Source of the DNA: Klebsiella sp. BIGb0138
Lineage (GTDB): Bacteria > Pseudomonadota > Gammaproteobacteria > Enterobacterales > Enterobacteriaceae
DNA length: 64,000 nt
Direction of reading: 5' to 3'
NCBI RefSeq assembly: GCF_004342285.1
Contig: NZ_SMCV01000001.1
Coordinates: 62,001-126,000, forward strand
A program made the position numbers and the translations under genes. The notes under the pieces were generated by a model. It saw only the letters and a program-made list of their open reading frames with translations. It did not search any database and was not told the origin of the DNA. Below, piece after piece: positions 8,612 to 19,489 of the stretch (position 1 is its first letter; each line of letters starts with the position of its first letter).

Positions 8612-9256
8612 ATGGTACCCGATTTTAAGGTGATACTGCACTCTATCCTCGGCAATCAGCGCCAGGCGGATGGCTCGCAGCGTAAGGTCGCGTTAAGCGG
8701 CAGTGTGTATCTCAAAGCCCATGGACTGGAAGCGGAAAACGGCATTCAGGAACATTTTGCGGATCCCGATTGCGCGCTAATGCATTATGCGCGCGAACAT
8801 TACGATTTCTGGCGCGAACGTTATCCGGCGCTGGCCGGGCAGAGCCTCACGACCGGAATGTTTGGTGAAAACTTTTCTACCTACGGGATGACGGAAGCTA
8901 ATGTCTGCCCGGGCGACGTCTTCCGTATTGGGACTGCTAAAATCCAGCTATCCTGGGGGCGCGTCGCCTGCCAGACGATGGCCGCGCGGTTACAGGATCC
9001 GGATGCGCCGGAGTTGATGCATCGGCAATCGCGTAACGGCTGGTTTTATCGGGTGATCGAGCCCGGCATGACCCGCTGCGGCGATACGCTGATCCTAATC
9101 GATCGCCCCGCCGCCAGCTGGCCGCTGAGCCGGGTACAGGCCATCATCTTTAGCGACGGCGGCACGGAAGACGAACTACAGACCCTCTCCGCCATGCCGT
9201 TTCTTGCCGCCCCCTGGAGAGAGATAACCCGGAGACGCCTCGACAGCCGCAGTTGA
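8612..9256 (+). CDS. MOSC-domain protein (YiiM-like)
   Basis: The 214-residue protein resembles MOSC (molybdenum cofactor sulfurase C-terminal) domain proteins such as YiiM: DPDCALMHYAREHYDFWRERYP, MFGENFSTYGMTE, CPGDVFRIGTAKIQLS and a cysteine in WGRVACQTMAARL. MOSC domains occur in proteins that bind the molybdenum cofactor or carry sulfur for metal centres. The start follows AAGGAGA by five bases and lies 37 bases after the receptor stop. It appears to be the last gene of the operon. Its presence is independent support for a molybdenum theme. The substrate is unknown. Confidence 0.85.
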   Translation: MVPDFKVILHSILGNQRQADGSQRKVALSGSVYLKAHGLEAENGIQEHFADPDCALMHYAREHYDFWRERYPALAGQSLTTGMFGENFSTYGMTEANVCPGDVFRIGTAKIQLSWGRVACQTMAARLQDPDAPELMHRQSRNGWFYRVIEPGMTRCGDTLILIDRPAASWPLSRVQAIIFSDGGTEDELQTLSAMPFLAAPWREITRRRLDSRS

Positions 9257-9275
9257 TTCTCTTCCGCTGATGACC

Positions 9276-9301
9276 ACTGGCTACCAAATCTGGTAGCCAG
9301 T
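9276..9301 (+). other. Perfect 11-bp hairpin after the MOSC gene
   Basis: ACTGGCTACCA and TGGTAGCCAGT form a perfect stem around the loop AATC. No T-run follows, so it is not a classical terminator. It could stabilise the operon's 3' end or act as an operator-like repeat. Confidence 0.6.
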
Positions 9302-9421
9302 TAAGGTATTCCCTTCTGCCTGTTCTCCTGTTCATCCCCTTTGTACAGGATAAACATGATATTTTTCATGGGTTTTTATTTCCTGATTAACTAATCACCC
9401 CTTGATAACACAAAACCAAAC

Positions 9422-9440
9422 AATAATAATTCGCATTACT
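9422..9440 (+). promoter_or_regulatory. Fur-box-like site before the FoxA-like receptor
   Basis: AATAATAATTCGCATTACT matches the 19-bp Fur consensus at about 12 positions and lies about 80 bases upstream of the receptor start. Iron repression of a siderophore receptor is expected. The match is moderate. Confidence 0.55.
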
Positions 9441-9521
9441 TTTTTACGAGAGATGACACTTTCGCTTTGTTCTCGCGGCGGCGTACAGGAGTACCAGACC
9501 GCGTAAATTCAGGATTATGCA

Positions 9522-11642
9522 ATGATCGCTCGCCTCACCTGCAAACGCTCCGTGCTGCTGTGCGCCCTGGCCGCCGCCTTCCCGTGCGCCAGCCTGGCGG
9601 AAGACACCATCGTCGTCACCGCGCAACCGGTCGATTCCGCGACCTCGCCCACCCGGGGATATCGCGCCAAAACCTCCGCCGGGGCGACCAAAACCGATCG
9701 GCCGCTGATCACCACCGCCCAGTCGGTTTCGGTCATCACCCGCCAGCAAATGGAGGACCAGGGCGCGAATACGATTAGCCAGGCGCTGCAATACACCCCG
9801 GGCGTGTACTCCAGTTTTGGCGGCGGCGCCACGCGCTTTGATACGGTCTCCCTGCGCGGCTACCACGGCGGCGATGTCGATAACCTGTTCCTCGACGGAA
9901 TGCGCCTGATGAGCGACGGCGGCAGCCATAACGTGCTGCAAATTGATCCGTGGTTTCTTGAACGCGTTGACGTCATCCGCGGCCCCTCTTCGGCACTGTA
10001 TGGCCAAAGCGTACCGGGCGGTTTAGTTAACCTGACGTCTAAACGCCCGCAGTTCACCTCCGAAGGCCATTTTCAGCTCAGCGGCGGCACGCAGAACACC
10101 AAAGGGGCGGCCTTCGATTATACCGATGCCATCAACGATCAATGGGCCTACCGCATTATCGGGATGACGCGCACCAGCGACACCCAGTACGACAACAGCC
10201 GCGAAGAGCGTTACGCTATTTCGCCCTCACTGCTCTGGCAGCCCGACAGCGACACCTCGCTGCTGCTGCGCGCCTACCTGCAAAAAGATCCCTCTGGCGG
10301 CTACCACGGCTCGCTGCCGCTGGACGGCACCCGCTACGCGCACAACGGGCGCAAGCTGTCTACCAGCACCAATGAAGGCGATCCGTCCGACGGATATCAG
10401 CGCCGGGAGCAGATTTACAGCTACGAATTTAATCATCAGTTTAACGATGTCTGGTCAGCCTATTCCGCGGGGAGCTACACCCACACCAACGTCTCGCTGG
10501 ATCAGGCGTACCAGGTCGGCTGGGTGGACGACAGCGATATGCTTACGCGCGGCTACAGCGGCTCTCGCGGTTCACTGGACGCCTGGTCCACCGATAACCG
10601 TCTGCGCGCGGACTTCAACACCGGCGACCTGGCCCATACCCTGATCGTCGGCGCGGAATACCACCGCTTCCGCAATGATCTGTGGACCGGCGCCGGCGAC
10701 GCTTCCGCGCTCAATCCGTTCAGCGGTTATACCGCCCAGAGCGGGCATACGGTGACCTACAGCGATGATAATAACCGCCGCTACTATCAGACCGGACTCT
10801 ATCTCCAGGACGAGATGGTATGGAACCGCTGGCATCTGGACGTGTCCGGGCGCTACGACCGCATTGTTTCCCGCCAGGTCAGCGACACTTCAGGGACCGC
10901 CAGCCGTCGCTCCGATGATCATATTAGCGGCCGCGCTTCACTGCTGTATGCTCTGGAAAACGGTCTGTCGCCGTACCTGAGCTACAGCCAGGCAATTACC
11001 CCGGCGATGCTGCCGGGAGCCAATGGTACGCTGCTGAAGCCAACCACCGCAGAACAGCTGGAAGCGGGGCTGAAGTTCCAGCCGCCGGGCAGCAGCGACC
11101 TGTACAGCATCGCGATCTACGACTTAACGCAGAAGGACGTGGCGACGCGCGATCCCAATATCGCGACCGCCACCTTTATTCCGGCCGGGAAAGTTCACTC
11201 TCAGGGCGTGGAGTTGGAGATGCATAACCAAATTACGCCGGAGCTGAGCACCCTTGCCTCCTACACCTGGAACCGCCTGCGCTTCCAGGACACCACCGAT
11301 GGCACCAACGACAATACGCCGCAGCTGACGCCGGATCAGATGGCCTCGTTGTGGGCGCGCTATCAGTTCCCGGCCGGGATCAGCGCCGGAGCCGGGGTTC
11401 GCTATATTGGTAAGCAGTGGGCTGATGATGCGAATACCGAACGTCTGCCGTCAGTCACGCTGCTGGATGCGATGGTCCGCGCCGAGCTTGGCGTCTGGTC
11501 GCCGTCGCTGAAAGGGGCTTATGTGCAGGTGAATGCCAACAACCTCAGCGACCGGGAATATGTCTCCGGCTGCTACGGAACCGGCAACTGCTACCGGGGC
11601 GCCGAGCGTAGCGTTATCGCCACCGTCGGTTACGATTTCTGA
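9522..11642 (+). CDS. foxA: TonB-dependent hydroxamate siderophore receptor, FoxA-like
   Basis: The 706-residue receptor has a signal peptide ending near ASLA and a TonB-box-like DTIVV. Its plug domain contains ISQALQYTPGVYSSFGGG and VDVIRGPSSALYGQ. The barrel ends NNLSDREYVSGCYGTGNCYRGAERS... and closes on YDF. This ending and the length fit the FhuA/FoxA group, which imports ferric hydroxamates; FoxA takes ferrioxamine B (family knowledge). It has its own upstream region with a Fur-like box, so it is regulated apart from the Mo-linked operon. FhuA- or FhuE-type ligands remain possible. No siderophore synthesis or cognate ABC genes are next to it. Confidence 0.85.
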   Translation: MIARLTCKRSVLLCALAAAFPCASLAEDTIVVTAQPVDSATSPTRGYRAKTSAGATKTDRPLITTAQSVSVITRQQMEDQGANTISQALQYTPGVYSSFGGGATRFDTVSLRGYHGGDVDNLFLDGMRLMSDGGSHNVLQIDPWFLERVDVIRGPSSALYGQSVPGGLVNLTSKRPQFTSEGHFQLSGGTQNTKGAAFDYTDAINDQWAYRIIGMTRTSDTQYDNSREERYAISPSLLWQPDSDTSLLLRAYLQKDPSGGYHGSLPLDGTRYAHNGRKLSTSTNEGDPSDGYQRREQIYSYEFNHQFNDVWSAYSAGSYTHTNVSLDQAYQVGWVDDSDMLTRGYSGSRGSLDAWSTDNRLRADFNTGDLAHTLIVGAEYHRFRNDLWTGAGDASALNPFSGYTAQSGHTVTYSDDNNRRYYQTGLYLQDEMVWNRWHLDVSGRYDRIVSRQVSDTSGTASRRSDDHISGRASLLYALENGLSPYLSYSQAITPAMLPGANGTLLKPTTAEQLEAGLKFQPPGSSDLYSIAIYDLTQKDVATRDPNIATATFIPAGKVHSQGVELEMHNQITPELSTLASYTWNRLRFQDTTDGTNDNTPQLTPDQMASLWARYQFPAGISAGAGVRYIGKQWADDANTERLPSVTLLDAMVRAELGVWSPSLKGAYVQVNANNLSDREYVSGCYGTGNCYRGAERSVIATVGYDF

Positions 11643-11648
11643 GTAACG

Positions 11649-11720
11649 CCCCCGGCGACGCGGCGCTTGCCGGCTACAACATCGCACCATCTGTAGCTCC
11701 GTTAAGCGCCGCGCGCGGGG
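11649..11720. repeat. Pair of inverted REP-like elements
   Basis: Two G+C-rich units face each other: one reads GGCGCTTGCCGGCTACAA (11662-11679), the other, on the opposite strand, GGCGCTTAACGGAGCTACA (11692-11710). They can fold into a long imperfect hairpin (GCGGCGCTT at 11660 pairs with AAGCGCCGC at 11704). The unit looks like the REP/BIME palindromes seen between convergent enterobacterial genes, which is its position here. Confidence 0.6.
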
Positions 11721-11734
11721 GAAAAGGCCCGCCG

Positions 11735-12346
11735 CTACATGGCGTCCAGCGCCTGCTGCAGCTTCCAGATATAGCGCGGAGCCTGCGGCGCCGGATGCTT
11801 TTTCACCACGTGTTCAAAGAACTCATCGGCGTCCATGTCGTTGATCTCATCAATCGCGTCCTGGCGATTCGACGAGAAGGTGCGCAGCAGCGCCCCGGCG
11901 CCATTGGCGTAAGAGACCACCACCGCATAGCGCATCACCTGCGGATCTTTAATTCCGGCAAGCGGGCCATTCTCGAGGATGCTCAGGTAAGCCGCCCCCA
12001 TAGAAATATTCCGTTCCGGGTTTTTCAACTCGCTGACCGACGGTTCGCCGCGCCAGCCCATGCGCCGGTAAACATCGCGTCCGGAGGTGGAGGGTTTCAG
12101 CTGCATCAGGCCTACCGCGCCGGATTTACTGATCACCGTCGGATTACCGCCGGATTCAATAGCGATAATCGCCGTCACCAGCTGCGGGTCGACGCCCCAC
12201 GCCGCGCCGGCTTTTTCACTGATCGGCATCCACTGCATCGCCCGCTTCACCGGCACTTCGGCGTTCCACGGCGGGTTACGATAATCCTGTTTTGAGCTAC
12301 AACCGGCCAACAATACAAACAAAAAAACAAACCATCTCAATTTCAC
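11735..12346 (-). CDS. emtA: Membrane-bound endo-type lytic murein transglycosylase EmtA
   Basis: Outer-membrane lipoprotein that cleaves within peptidoglycan strands to give 1,6-anhydromuropeptides. The 203-residue protein has a lipobox LLAGC. Its SLT domain has the catalytic glutamate in [11 protein letters not shown], then [11 protein letters not shown] and [11 protein letters not shown]. The start is a GTG (followed by AAATTGAGA) with AAGGAT upstream; it gives the family's normal length, so in-frame codons further upstream are not used. It is divergent from ldcA, another peptidoglycan enzyme. Confidence 0.95.
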   Translation of the reverse strand: MKLRWFVFLFVLLAGCSSKQDYRNPPWNAEVPVKRAMQWMPISEKAGAAWGVDPQLVTAIIAIESGGNPTVISKSGAVGLMQLKPSTSGRDVYRRMGWRGEPSVSELKNPERNISMGAAYLSILENGPLAGIKDPQVMRYAVVVSYANGAGALLRTFSSNRQDAIDEINDMDADEFFEHVVKKHPAPQAPRYIWKLQQALDAM

Positions 12347-12441
12347 ACATCTATCCTTATTGGCTGAAGTTTGCCGCCTGGAGATGACAATAATCGCTCC
12401 AGGCGGCATGATAACCCTTTCATTCTTAGCAAGGAATTGTC

Positions 12442-13356
12442 ATGTCTCAGTTTTATCTGGTCGCCCCCTCAGGTTACTGCATCAACCAGCAAGCGGCGAA
12501 CCGCGGCGTACAGCGTCTGCAGGACGCCGGACATCAGGTGATGCACCAGCAGGTCATCACCCGCCGGCAGCAGCGTTTCGCCGGGACTGAACATGAACGC
12601 CTGAGCGATATCAACCAGCTGGCCGCCCTTGAAGGCCGTAACCGCATCGTGATGGCGGTACGCGGCGGCTACGGCGCCACCCGCCTGCTGCCGCACATCG
12701 ACTGGCAGGCCTTAATTGCCCGTCAGCAGCACAACCCGCTGTTAATTTGCGGCCACAGCGATTTCACCGCGATCCAGATGGGTCTGCTGGCAAAGGGTAG
12801 CATAATCACCTTCAGCGGGCCGATGCTGGCAGGTAACTTCGGCGCCGAAACGCTGGACACGTTTACTGAACATCACTTCTGGCAGGCGCTGCGTTGCCCG
12901 GAGTTTACCCTTGAGTGGCAGGGCGACGGGCCAGAATGCCGCGCCCAGGGCACCCTATGGGGCGGGAATCTGGCGATGTTAACCTCACTGATCGGCACGC
13001 CCTGGATGCCACAGATAACCGACGGCATCCTGGTGCTGGAAGATATCAACGAACATCCGTTCCGCGTCGAACGGATGCTGTTGCAGCTGCTTAATAGTGG
13101 TATTCTCGGCCATCAGCGGGCAATTATCCTCGGCAGCTTCACCGGGGCCAATCCTAACGACTATGATGCCGGTTATGATTTACCGATGGTCTATGACTAT
13201 CTCCGCGCACAGCTCGCTGTTCCGCTCATCAGCGGGTTAGATTTCGGTCACGAACAGCGCACCGTGACCCTGCCCCTCGGCGCGAAAGCATTGCTGGTGA
13301 ACAACGCGGCCACCACGACCTTAACGCTTAGCGGTCATCCGGTACTGACAGAATAA
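12442..13356 (+). CDS. ldcA: Muramoyltetrapeptide LD-carboxypeptidase LdcA
   Basis: Cytoplasmic peptidase of cell-wall recycling. It removes the terminal D-alanine from murein tetrapeptides so that tripeptide can be reused. The 304-residue length is usual. The nucleophile serine region is ICGHSDFTAIQ (about residues 103-113), and the downstream acid and base lie in VLEDINEHPFRVERM and GLDFGHE, as in the S66 family. AAGGAAT precedes the ATG. It is followed by cvrA in the same direction with a 93-base gap. Confidence 0.95.
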   Translation: MSQFYLVAPSGYCINQQAANRGVQRLQDAGHQVMHQQVITRRQQRFAGTEHERLSDINQLAALEGRNRIVMAVRGGYGATRLLPHIDWQALIARQQHNPLLICGHSDFTAIQMGLLAKGSIITFSGPMLAGNFGAETLDTFTEHHFWQALRCPEFTLEWQGDGPECRAQGTLWGGNLAMLTSLIGTPWMPQITDGILVLEDINEHPFRVERMLLQLLNSGILGHQRAIILGSFTGANPNDYDAGYDLPMVYDYLRAQLAVPLISGLDFGHEQRTVTLPLGAKALLVNNAATTTLTLSGHPVLTE

Positions 13357-13449
13357 AAACTTCTGTGACACATTTCCGGATCCTCCGCAGGTTGTTAAAA
13401 TGATGTCAATTTCACAAATCACTTCTCGTCAGTAAGGAGTACGTCAACT

Positions 13450-15183
13450 TTGGACGCCGCTGCGGTCATTAGTTTGTTTATTCTGGGTTCGGTATTAGTA
13501 ACCTGTAGCATTTTATTGAGTTCCTTTTCCTCGCGCCTTGGCATCCCGATTCTGGTCATCTTCCTCGCCATCGGTATGCTGGCAGGCGTCGATGGTATCG
13601 GCGGCATCCCTTTTGACAACTACCCTTTCGCCTACATGGTGAGTAACCTGGCGCTGGCGGTGATCCTGCTTGACGGCGGGATGCGCACCCAGGCCAGCTC
13701 TTTTCGCGTCGCGCTGTGGCCGGCCCTCTCTCTCGCCACCGTCGGGGTGCTGATCACCTCCTGTCTGACCGGGGTGATGGCCGCGTGGCTGTTCCATCTC
13801 AATCTTATTGAAGGGATGCTGATCGGCGCGATTGTCGGTTCAACCGACGCGGCGGCGGTGTTCTCGCTGCTTGGCGGCAAGGGGCTGAACGAGCGTGTCG
13901 GCTCGACCCTGGAGATCGAATCCGGCAGCAACGACCCAATGGCGGTATTTCTGACCATCACCCTTATCGAGATGATTCAGCAGCATGAAAACGGCCTGAG
14001 CTGGATGTTTGCCGTCCATATCGTCCAGCAGTTCGGTCTGGGCATCGCCATTGGTCTCGGCGGCGGCTATCTGCTCTTGCAGATGATTAACCGGATTGTG
14101 TTACCGACCGGTCTCTATCCTCTGCTGGCGCTGAGCGGCGGGATTATGATTTTTGCCGTCACCACCTCGCTGGATGGCAGCGGCATTCTGGCGGTGTATC
14201 TGTGCGGTTTCCTGCTCGGCAACCGGCCGATTCGCAACCGCCACGGGATCCTGCAAAACTTCGATGGGCTGGCGTGGCTGGCGCAAATCGCCATGTTCCT
14301 GGTGCTCGGCCTGCTGGTCACCCCGTCCGATCTGTGGCCGATCGCCATTCCGGCGCTGCTGCTGTCGATGTGGATGATCTTTATCGCCCGTCCGCTGTCG
14401 GTGTTTGCCGGTCTGCTGCCGTTTCGCGGCTTCAACCTGCGTGAGCGGGTGTTTATCAGTTGGGTGGGCCTGCGCGGGGCGGTGCCGATTATTCTCGCCG
14501 TTTTCCCGATGATGGCCGGCCTTGAAAACGCGCGTCTGTTCTTTAACGTCGCCTTCTTCGTGGTGCTGGTCTCGCTGCTGCTGCAGGGCACATCCCTGTC
14601 ATGGGCGGCCAAAAAAGCCAAAGTGGTGGTGCCGCCGGTGGGCTGGCCGATTTCCCGCGTCGGGCTGGATATTCACCCGGAAAATCCGTGGGAGCAGTTT
14701 GTTTACCAGCTGAGTGCGGATAAATGGTGCGTCGGCGCGGCGCTGCGCGATCTGCATATGCCGCCGGAAACGCGCATTGCCGCGCTGTTTCGCGATAATG
14801 CCCTGCTGCATCCTACCGGCAGCACCCGCCTGCTGGAAGGCGATATTCTCTGCGTCATTGGTCGCGAGCACGACCTGCCGGCGCTGGGCAAAATGTTTAG
14901 CCAGTCGCCGCCGGTGGCGCTTGACCAGCGCTTCTTCGGTGACTTTATCCTTGATGCCGATGCCAAATTCGCCGATGTGGCGCAGATTTACGGTCTCGAC
15001 GGCGGCGAAGAGTTTCGTGAAAATCAGCAGTCGCTGGGCGATGTCGTGCAGCAGCTGCTCGGCGCCGCGCCGGTCGTCGGTGACCAGGTGGAGTTTGCCG
15101 GCATGCTGTGGACGGTCGCGGAAAAAGAAGAGGATCACGTGCTGAAGGTCGGGGTTCGCGTGGCGGATGATGAGGCGGAGTGA
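13450..15183 (+). CDS. cvrA: K+/H+ antiporter CvrA (NhaP2)
   Basis: CPA1-family cation/proton antiporter of 577 residues, nearly identical to the E. coli protein. It has about 12 membrane segments, and the conserved [11 protein letters not shown] (about residues 158-168) carries the paired polar residues typical of the exchange site. A C-terminal cytoplasmic TrkA-C/regulatory region follows, starting near residue 400. It uses a TTG start (TTG GAC GCC) preceded by AAGGAG, giving the known N-terminus MDAA. Family work links it to potassium efflux and growth at low osmolarity. Confidence 0.95.
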   Translation: MDAAAVISLFILGSVLVTCSILLSSFSSRLGIPILVIFLAIGMLAGVDGIGGIPFDNYPFAYMVSNLALAVILLDGGMRTQASSFRVALWPALSLATVGVLITSCLTGVMAAWLFHLNLIEGMLIGAIVGSTDAAAVFSLLGGKGLNERVGSTLEIESGSNDPMAVFLTITLIEMIQQHENGLSWMFAVHIVQQFGLGIAIGLGGGYLLLQMINRIVLPTGLYPLLALSGGIMIFAVTTSLDGSGILAVYLCGFLLGNRPIRNRHGILQNFDGLAWLAQIAMFLVLGLLVTPSDLWPIAIPALLLSMWMIFIARPLSVFAGLLPFRGFNLRERVFISWVGLRGAVPIILAVFPMMAGLENARLFFNVAFFVVLVSLLLQGTSLSWAAKKAKVVVPPVGWPISRVGLDIHPENPWEQFVYQLSADKWCVGAALRDLHMPPETRIAALFRDNALLHPTGSTRLLEGDILCVIGREHDLPALGKMFSQSPPVALDQRFFGDFILDADAKFADVAQIYGLDGGEEFRENQQSLGDVVQQLLGAAPVVGDQVEFAGMLWTVAEKEEDHVLKVGVRVADDEAE

Positions 15184-15198
15184 TCCGCCTCAGGCAAG

Positions 15199-16269
15199 TT
15201 ACCCGGTCACCACCGGAACGCGCGGCGCCAGCGCGCACATTAACTCGTAGCCGACGGTGCCGCAGGCTCCGGCGACATCGTCAATTTTAATCTCTTTCCC
15301 CCACAGTTCGACCGGCGCGCCGATCCCCGCCTGTGGGCACGGCGTTAAATCGACCGCCAGCATATCCATCGAGACCCGTCCCACCGTGGTGGTGCGCACC
15401 CCGTCAACCAGCACCGGCGTGCCGTCCGGCGCCACCCGCGGATAGCCGTCAGCGTAACCGCAGGCCACGATGCCGATGCGCTGCTCTTCTGCCGCCCGAT
15501 ACAGGCCGCCGTAGCCCACCGCATCCCCGGCCTTCAGGTTTTGCACGGCAATAATTTCGCTGCTGAGGCTCATCACCGGCTTGAGTCCACTGTTGGCAAT
15601 ATCCTGCCACTGACCGGAAGGCGAGGCGCCATACAGCACGATCCCCGGCCTGACCCAGTCAAAATGCGCTTCCGGATGCCACAGCGCCGCCGCCGAATTC
15701 GCCAACGACCGCGCGCAGTTAAGCCCCTCTGCCGCCTGTTCGATGCGGCGCATCGGCTCAACAATACCCTGCGGATTTTCCGCGTCGGCAAAATGCGACA
15801 TCAGCGTCATTTCACTGACATTGGTCAACGCCCGCAGCTGCTGCCAGACGGTATGAATACGCTCCGGCATAAAGCCCAGACGATTCATCCCGCTGTTGAC
15901 CTTAACGTAGATATCCAGCGGCGCGTGCAGCTTCGCCTGCTGGAGCGCCTTAATTTGCCAGTTACTGTGTACGCTGGTGGTCAGGCGATACTTATCAAAT
16001 AGCGCCAGCTCATCGGCGTGGAAAAAGCCCTCCAGCAGCAGAATCGGCCCTTTCCAGCCGTGTTCCCGCAGCAGGATCGCCTCTTCAAGATTGAGCATCG
16101 CAAAGCCATCCGCGCCGCTCAGCGCGTTCCAGACGCGCGATAAACCGTGACCATAGGCGTTGGCTTTCACCACCGCCCACAGGCGCGACGCGGGGGCCGC
16201 GCGCCGGACAATCTGTAAATTCTGCCGCAAGGCCGACAAATCAATGCTGGCCAGTACAGGACGAGACAT
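15199..16269 (-). CDS. dadX: Catabolic alanine racemase DadX
   Basis: PLP enzyme converting L-alanine to D-alanine for breakdown by DadA. The 356-residue length is normal. The PLP lysine lies in [10 protein letters not shown] (residue about 34), and the second-half tyrosine region [12 protein letters not shown] is present. It starts nine bases after dadA, so the two form an operon read leftward. A biosynthetic Alr would not normally be next to dadA, which supports DadX. Confidence 0.96.
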   Translation of the reverse strand: MSRPVLASIDLSALRQNLQIVRRAAPASRLWAVVKANAYGHGLSRVWNALSGADGFAMLNLEEAILLREHGWKGPILLLEGFFHADELALFDKYRLTTSVHSNWQIKALQQAKLHAPLDIYVKVNSGMNRLGFMPERIHTVWQQLRALTNVSEMTLMSHFADAENPQGIVEPMRRIEQAAEGLNCARSLANSAAALWHPEAHFDWVRPGIVLYGASPSGQWQDIANSGLKPVMSLSSEIIAVQNLKAGDAVGYGGLYRAAEEQRIGIVACGYADGYPRVAPDGTPVLVDGVRTTTVGRVSMDMLAVDLTPCPQAGIGAPVELWGKEIKIDDVAGACGTVGYELMCALAPRVPVVTG

Positions 16270-16278
16270 GAAGACTCC

Positions 16279-17604
<1,326 letters not shown>

Positions 17605-17664
17605 TCATCTAATTACAAATTGATAACTCAGTTGAAAATATTATTCAACATACGCTTTATTTAT

Positions 17665-17680
17665 GGTGACTTAACTCACA
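17665..17680. promoter_or_regulatory. CRP site upstream of dadAX
   Basis: GGTGA-CTTAAC-TCACA matches the CRP core TGTGA-N6-TCACA with one mismatch. It lies in the 321-base divergent region between dadA and ycgB, closer to dadA. dadAX is a known CRP/Lrp target in E. coli. I see nothing else clear in this gap. Confidence 0.6.
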
Positions 17681-17898
17681 GCATGCCGCACCAGCATTGA
17701 CCCCATAGATTTACTATCTCATGCTGCGCTTCATTTTTACTCAGAATAAAATCCCGCAACGAGCGCCAAAAAACGCCTTTAAGATTGCGAAATCGCGAAG
17801 AAAAGAAATTGTCGGCAGACGCAGTTTGTCATGCCGTGTTCTATGCTTGTTTAGAGGTTCTCCGTACAGAGAGAGCCACCGACAATGAGGGCGCGCTA

Positions 17899-19431
17899 AT
17901 GGCTACGATTGATTCCATGAACAGGGACACCACTCGTTTAAGCGATGGACCCGATTGGACTTTTGAACTACTGGAGACCTACCTTGCCGAAGTTGACCGG
18001 GTAGCCAAGCTGTATCGGCTCGACACCTATCCCCATCAAATCGAAGTCATTACCTCCGAGCAGATGATGGATGCCTACTCCAGCGTCGGCATGCCGATCA
18101 ACTATCCGCACTGGTCGTTCGGCAAGAAGTTTATCGAAACTGAACAGGCGTATAAGCACGGTCAACAGGGCCTGGCCTACGAGATTGTGATCAACTCCAA
18201 TCCCTGCATCGCCTATCTGATGGAGGAGAACACCATTACCATGCAGGCGCTGGTGATGGCCCATGCCTGCTACGGGCACAACTCCTTTTTCAAAAACAAC
18301 TACCTGTTTCGCAGCTGGACCGACGCCAGCTCGATCATTGATTACCTGATCTTCGCCCGTAAATACATCACCGACTGCGAAGAGCGCTATGGCGTCGATG
18401 AGGTAGAAAAACTACTCGACTCCTGCCATGCCCTGATGAACTACGGCGTCGACCGCTATAAACGTCCGCAGAAAATCTCACTGCAGGAGGAGAAGGCGCG
18501 ACAAAAAAGCCGCGAAGAGTATCTGCAAAGTCAGGTCAATATGCTGTGGCGCACCCTGCCGAAGCGGGAAGAAGAGAAAACCATCGAATCCGCACGCCGC
18601 TATCCTTCAGAGCCGCAGGAGAACCTGCTGTACTTTATGGAGAAGAATGCGCCGCTGCTGGAGCCGTGGCAGCGTGAAATCCTGCGGATTGTGCGCAAGG
18701 TCAGCCAGTATTTTTATCCGCAGAAGCAGACGCAGGTGATGAACGAAGGCTGGGCGACCTTCTGGCATTACACCATCCTCAACCACCTGTACGATGAGGG
18801 GAAAGTGACGGAGCGCTTTATGCTGGAGTTCCTGCACAGCCACACCAACGTGGTCTTTCAGCCGCCCTATAACAGCCAGTGGTACAACGGGATTAACCCC
18901 TATGCGCTGGGCTTTGCCATGTTCCAGGACATTAAACGCATTTGCCAGTCACCCACCGAAGAGGACCGCTACTGGTTCCCGGATATCGCCGGTTCCGACT
19001 GGCTGGAAACGCTGCATTTCGCGATGCGCGATTTTAAAGATGAGAGTTTTATCAGCCAGTTCCTGTCGCCGAAAATTATGCGCGATTTCCGCTTCTTTAC
19101 GGTGCTCGATGACGATCATAATAACTATCTGGAGATTTCCGCTATCCATAACGAAGAGGGGTATCGGGAGATTCGCTCGAAGCTGTCCGCTCAGTACAAT
19201 CTCAGCAACCTCGAACCGAATATTCAGGTATGGAGCGTCGATTTGCGCGGCGACCGATCGCTGACGCTGCGCTATGTGCCGCACAACCGCGTGCCGCTGG
19301 ATAAAGGCCGCCGGGAAGTGCTCAAGCACGTCCACCGCCTGTGGGGGTTTGATATCCTGCTGGAACAGCAAAACGCCGATGGCAGTATCGAACTGCTGGA
19401 TCGCAGCCCGCCGCGCCCGAATGCGCTGTAG
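17899..19431 (+). CDS. ycgB: SpoVR-family protein YcgB
   Basis: Conserved 510-residue protein of unknown biochemical role, homologous to Bacillus SpoVR (spore cortex formation). The chosen ATG gives MATIDSMNRDTTRLSDGPDW, the family's usual N-terminus; in-frame codons 38 residues upstream give unrelated sequence. MEENTITMQALVMAHACYGHNSFF and MNEGWATFWHYTILNHLYDEG contain histidine and glutamate clusters that resemble metal-binding patterns. In E. coli it is known as a stationary-phase gene; no such promoter was identified here. A terminator follows directly. Confidence 0.93.
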   Translation: MATIDSMNRDTTRLSDGPDWTFELLETYLAEVDRVAKLYRLDTYPHQIEVITSEQMMDAYSSVGMPINYPHWSFGKKFIETEQAYKHGQQGLAYEIVINSNPCIAYLMEENTITMQALVMAHACYGHNSFFKNNYLFRSWTDASSIIDYLIFARKYITDCEERYGVDEVEKLLDSCHALMNYGVDRYKRPQKISLQEEKARQKSREEYLQSQVNMLWRTLPKREEEKTIESARRYPSEPQENLLYFMEKNAPLLEPWQREILRIVRKVSQYFYPQKQTQVMNEGWATFWHYTILNHLYDEGKVTERFMLEFLHSHTNVVFQPPYNSQWYNGINPYALGFAMFQDIKRICQSPTEEDRYWFPDIAGSDWLETLHFAMRDFKDESFISQFLSPKIMRDFRFFTVLDDDHNNYLEISAIHNEEGYREIRSKLSAQYNLSNLEPNIQVWSVDLRGDRSLTLRYVPHNRVPLDKGRREVLKHVHRLWGFDILLEQQNADGSIELLDRSPPRPNAL

Positions 19432-19446
19432 CTGAGCGAAAAGCAT

Positions 19447-19474
19447 AACGCCCGGTTTCCGCCGGGCGTTTTTT
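19447..19474 (+). terminator. Terminator of ycgB
   Basis: AACGCCCGG / CCGGGCGTT stem with a 6-base loop and a T-run. It lies between convergent ycgB and fadR. Confidence 0.9.
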
Positions 19475-19489
19475 CTGCTGCAGTGCGCG

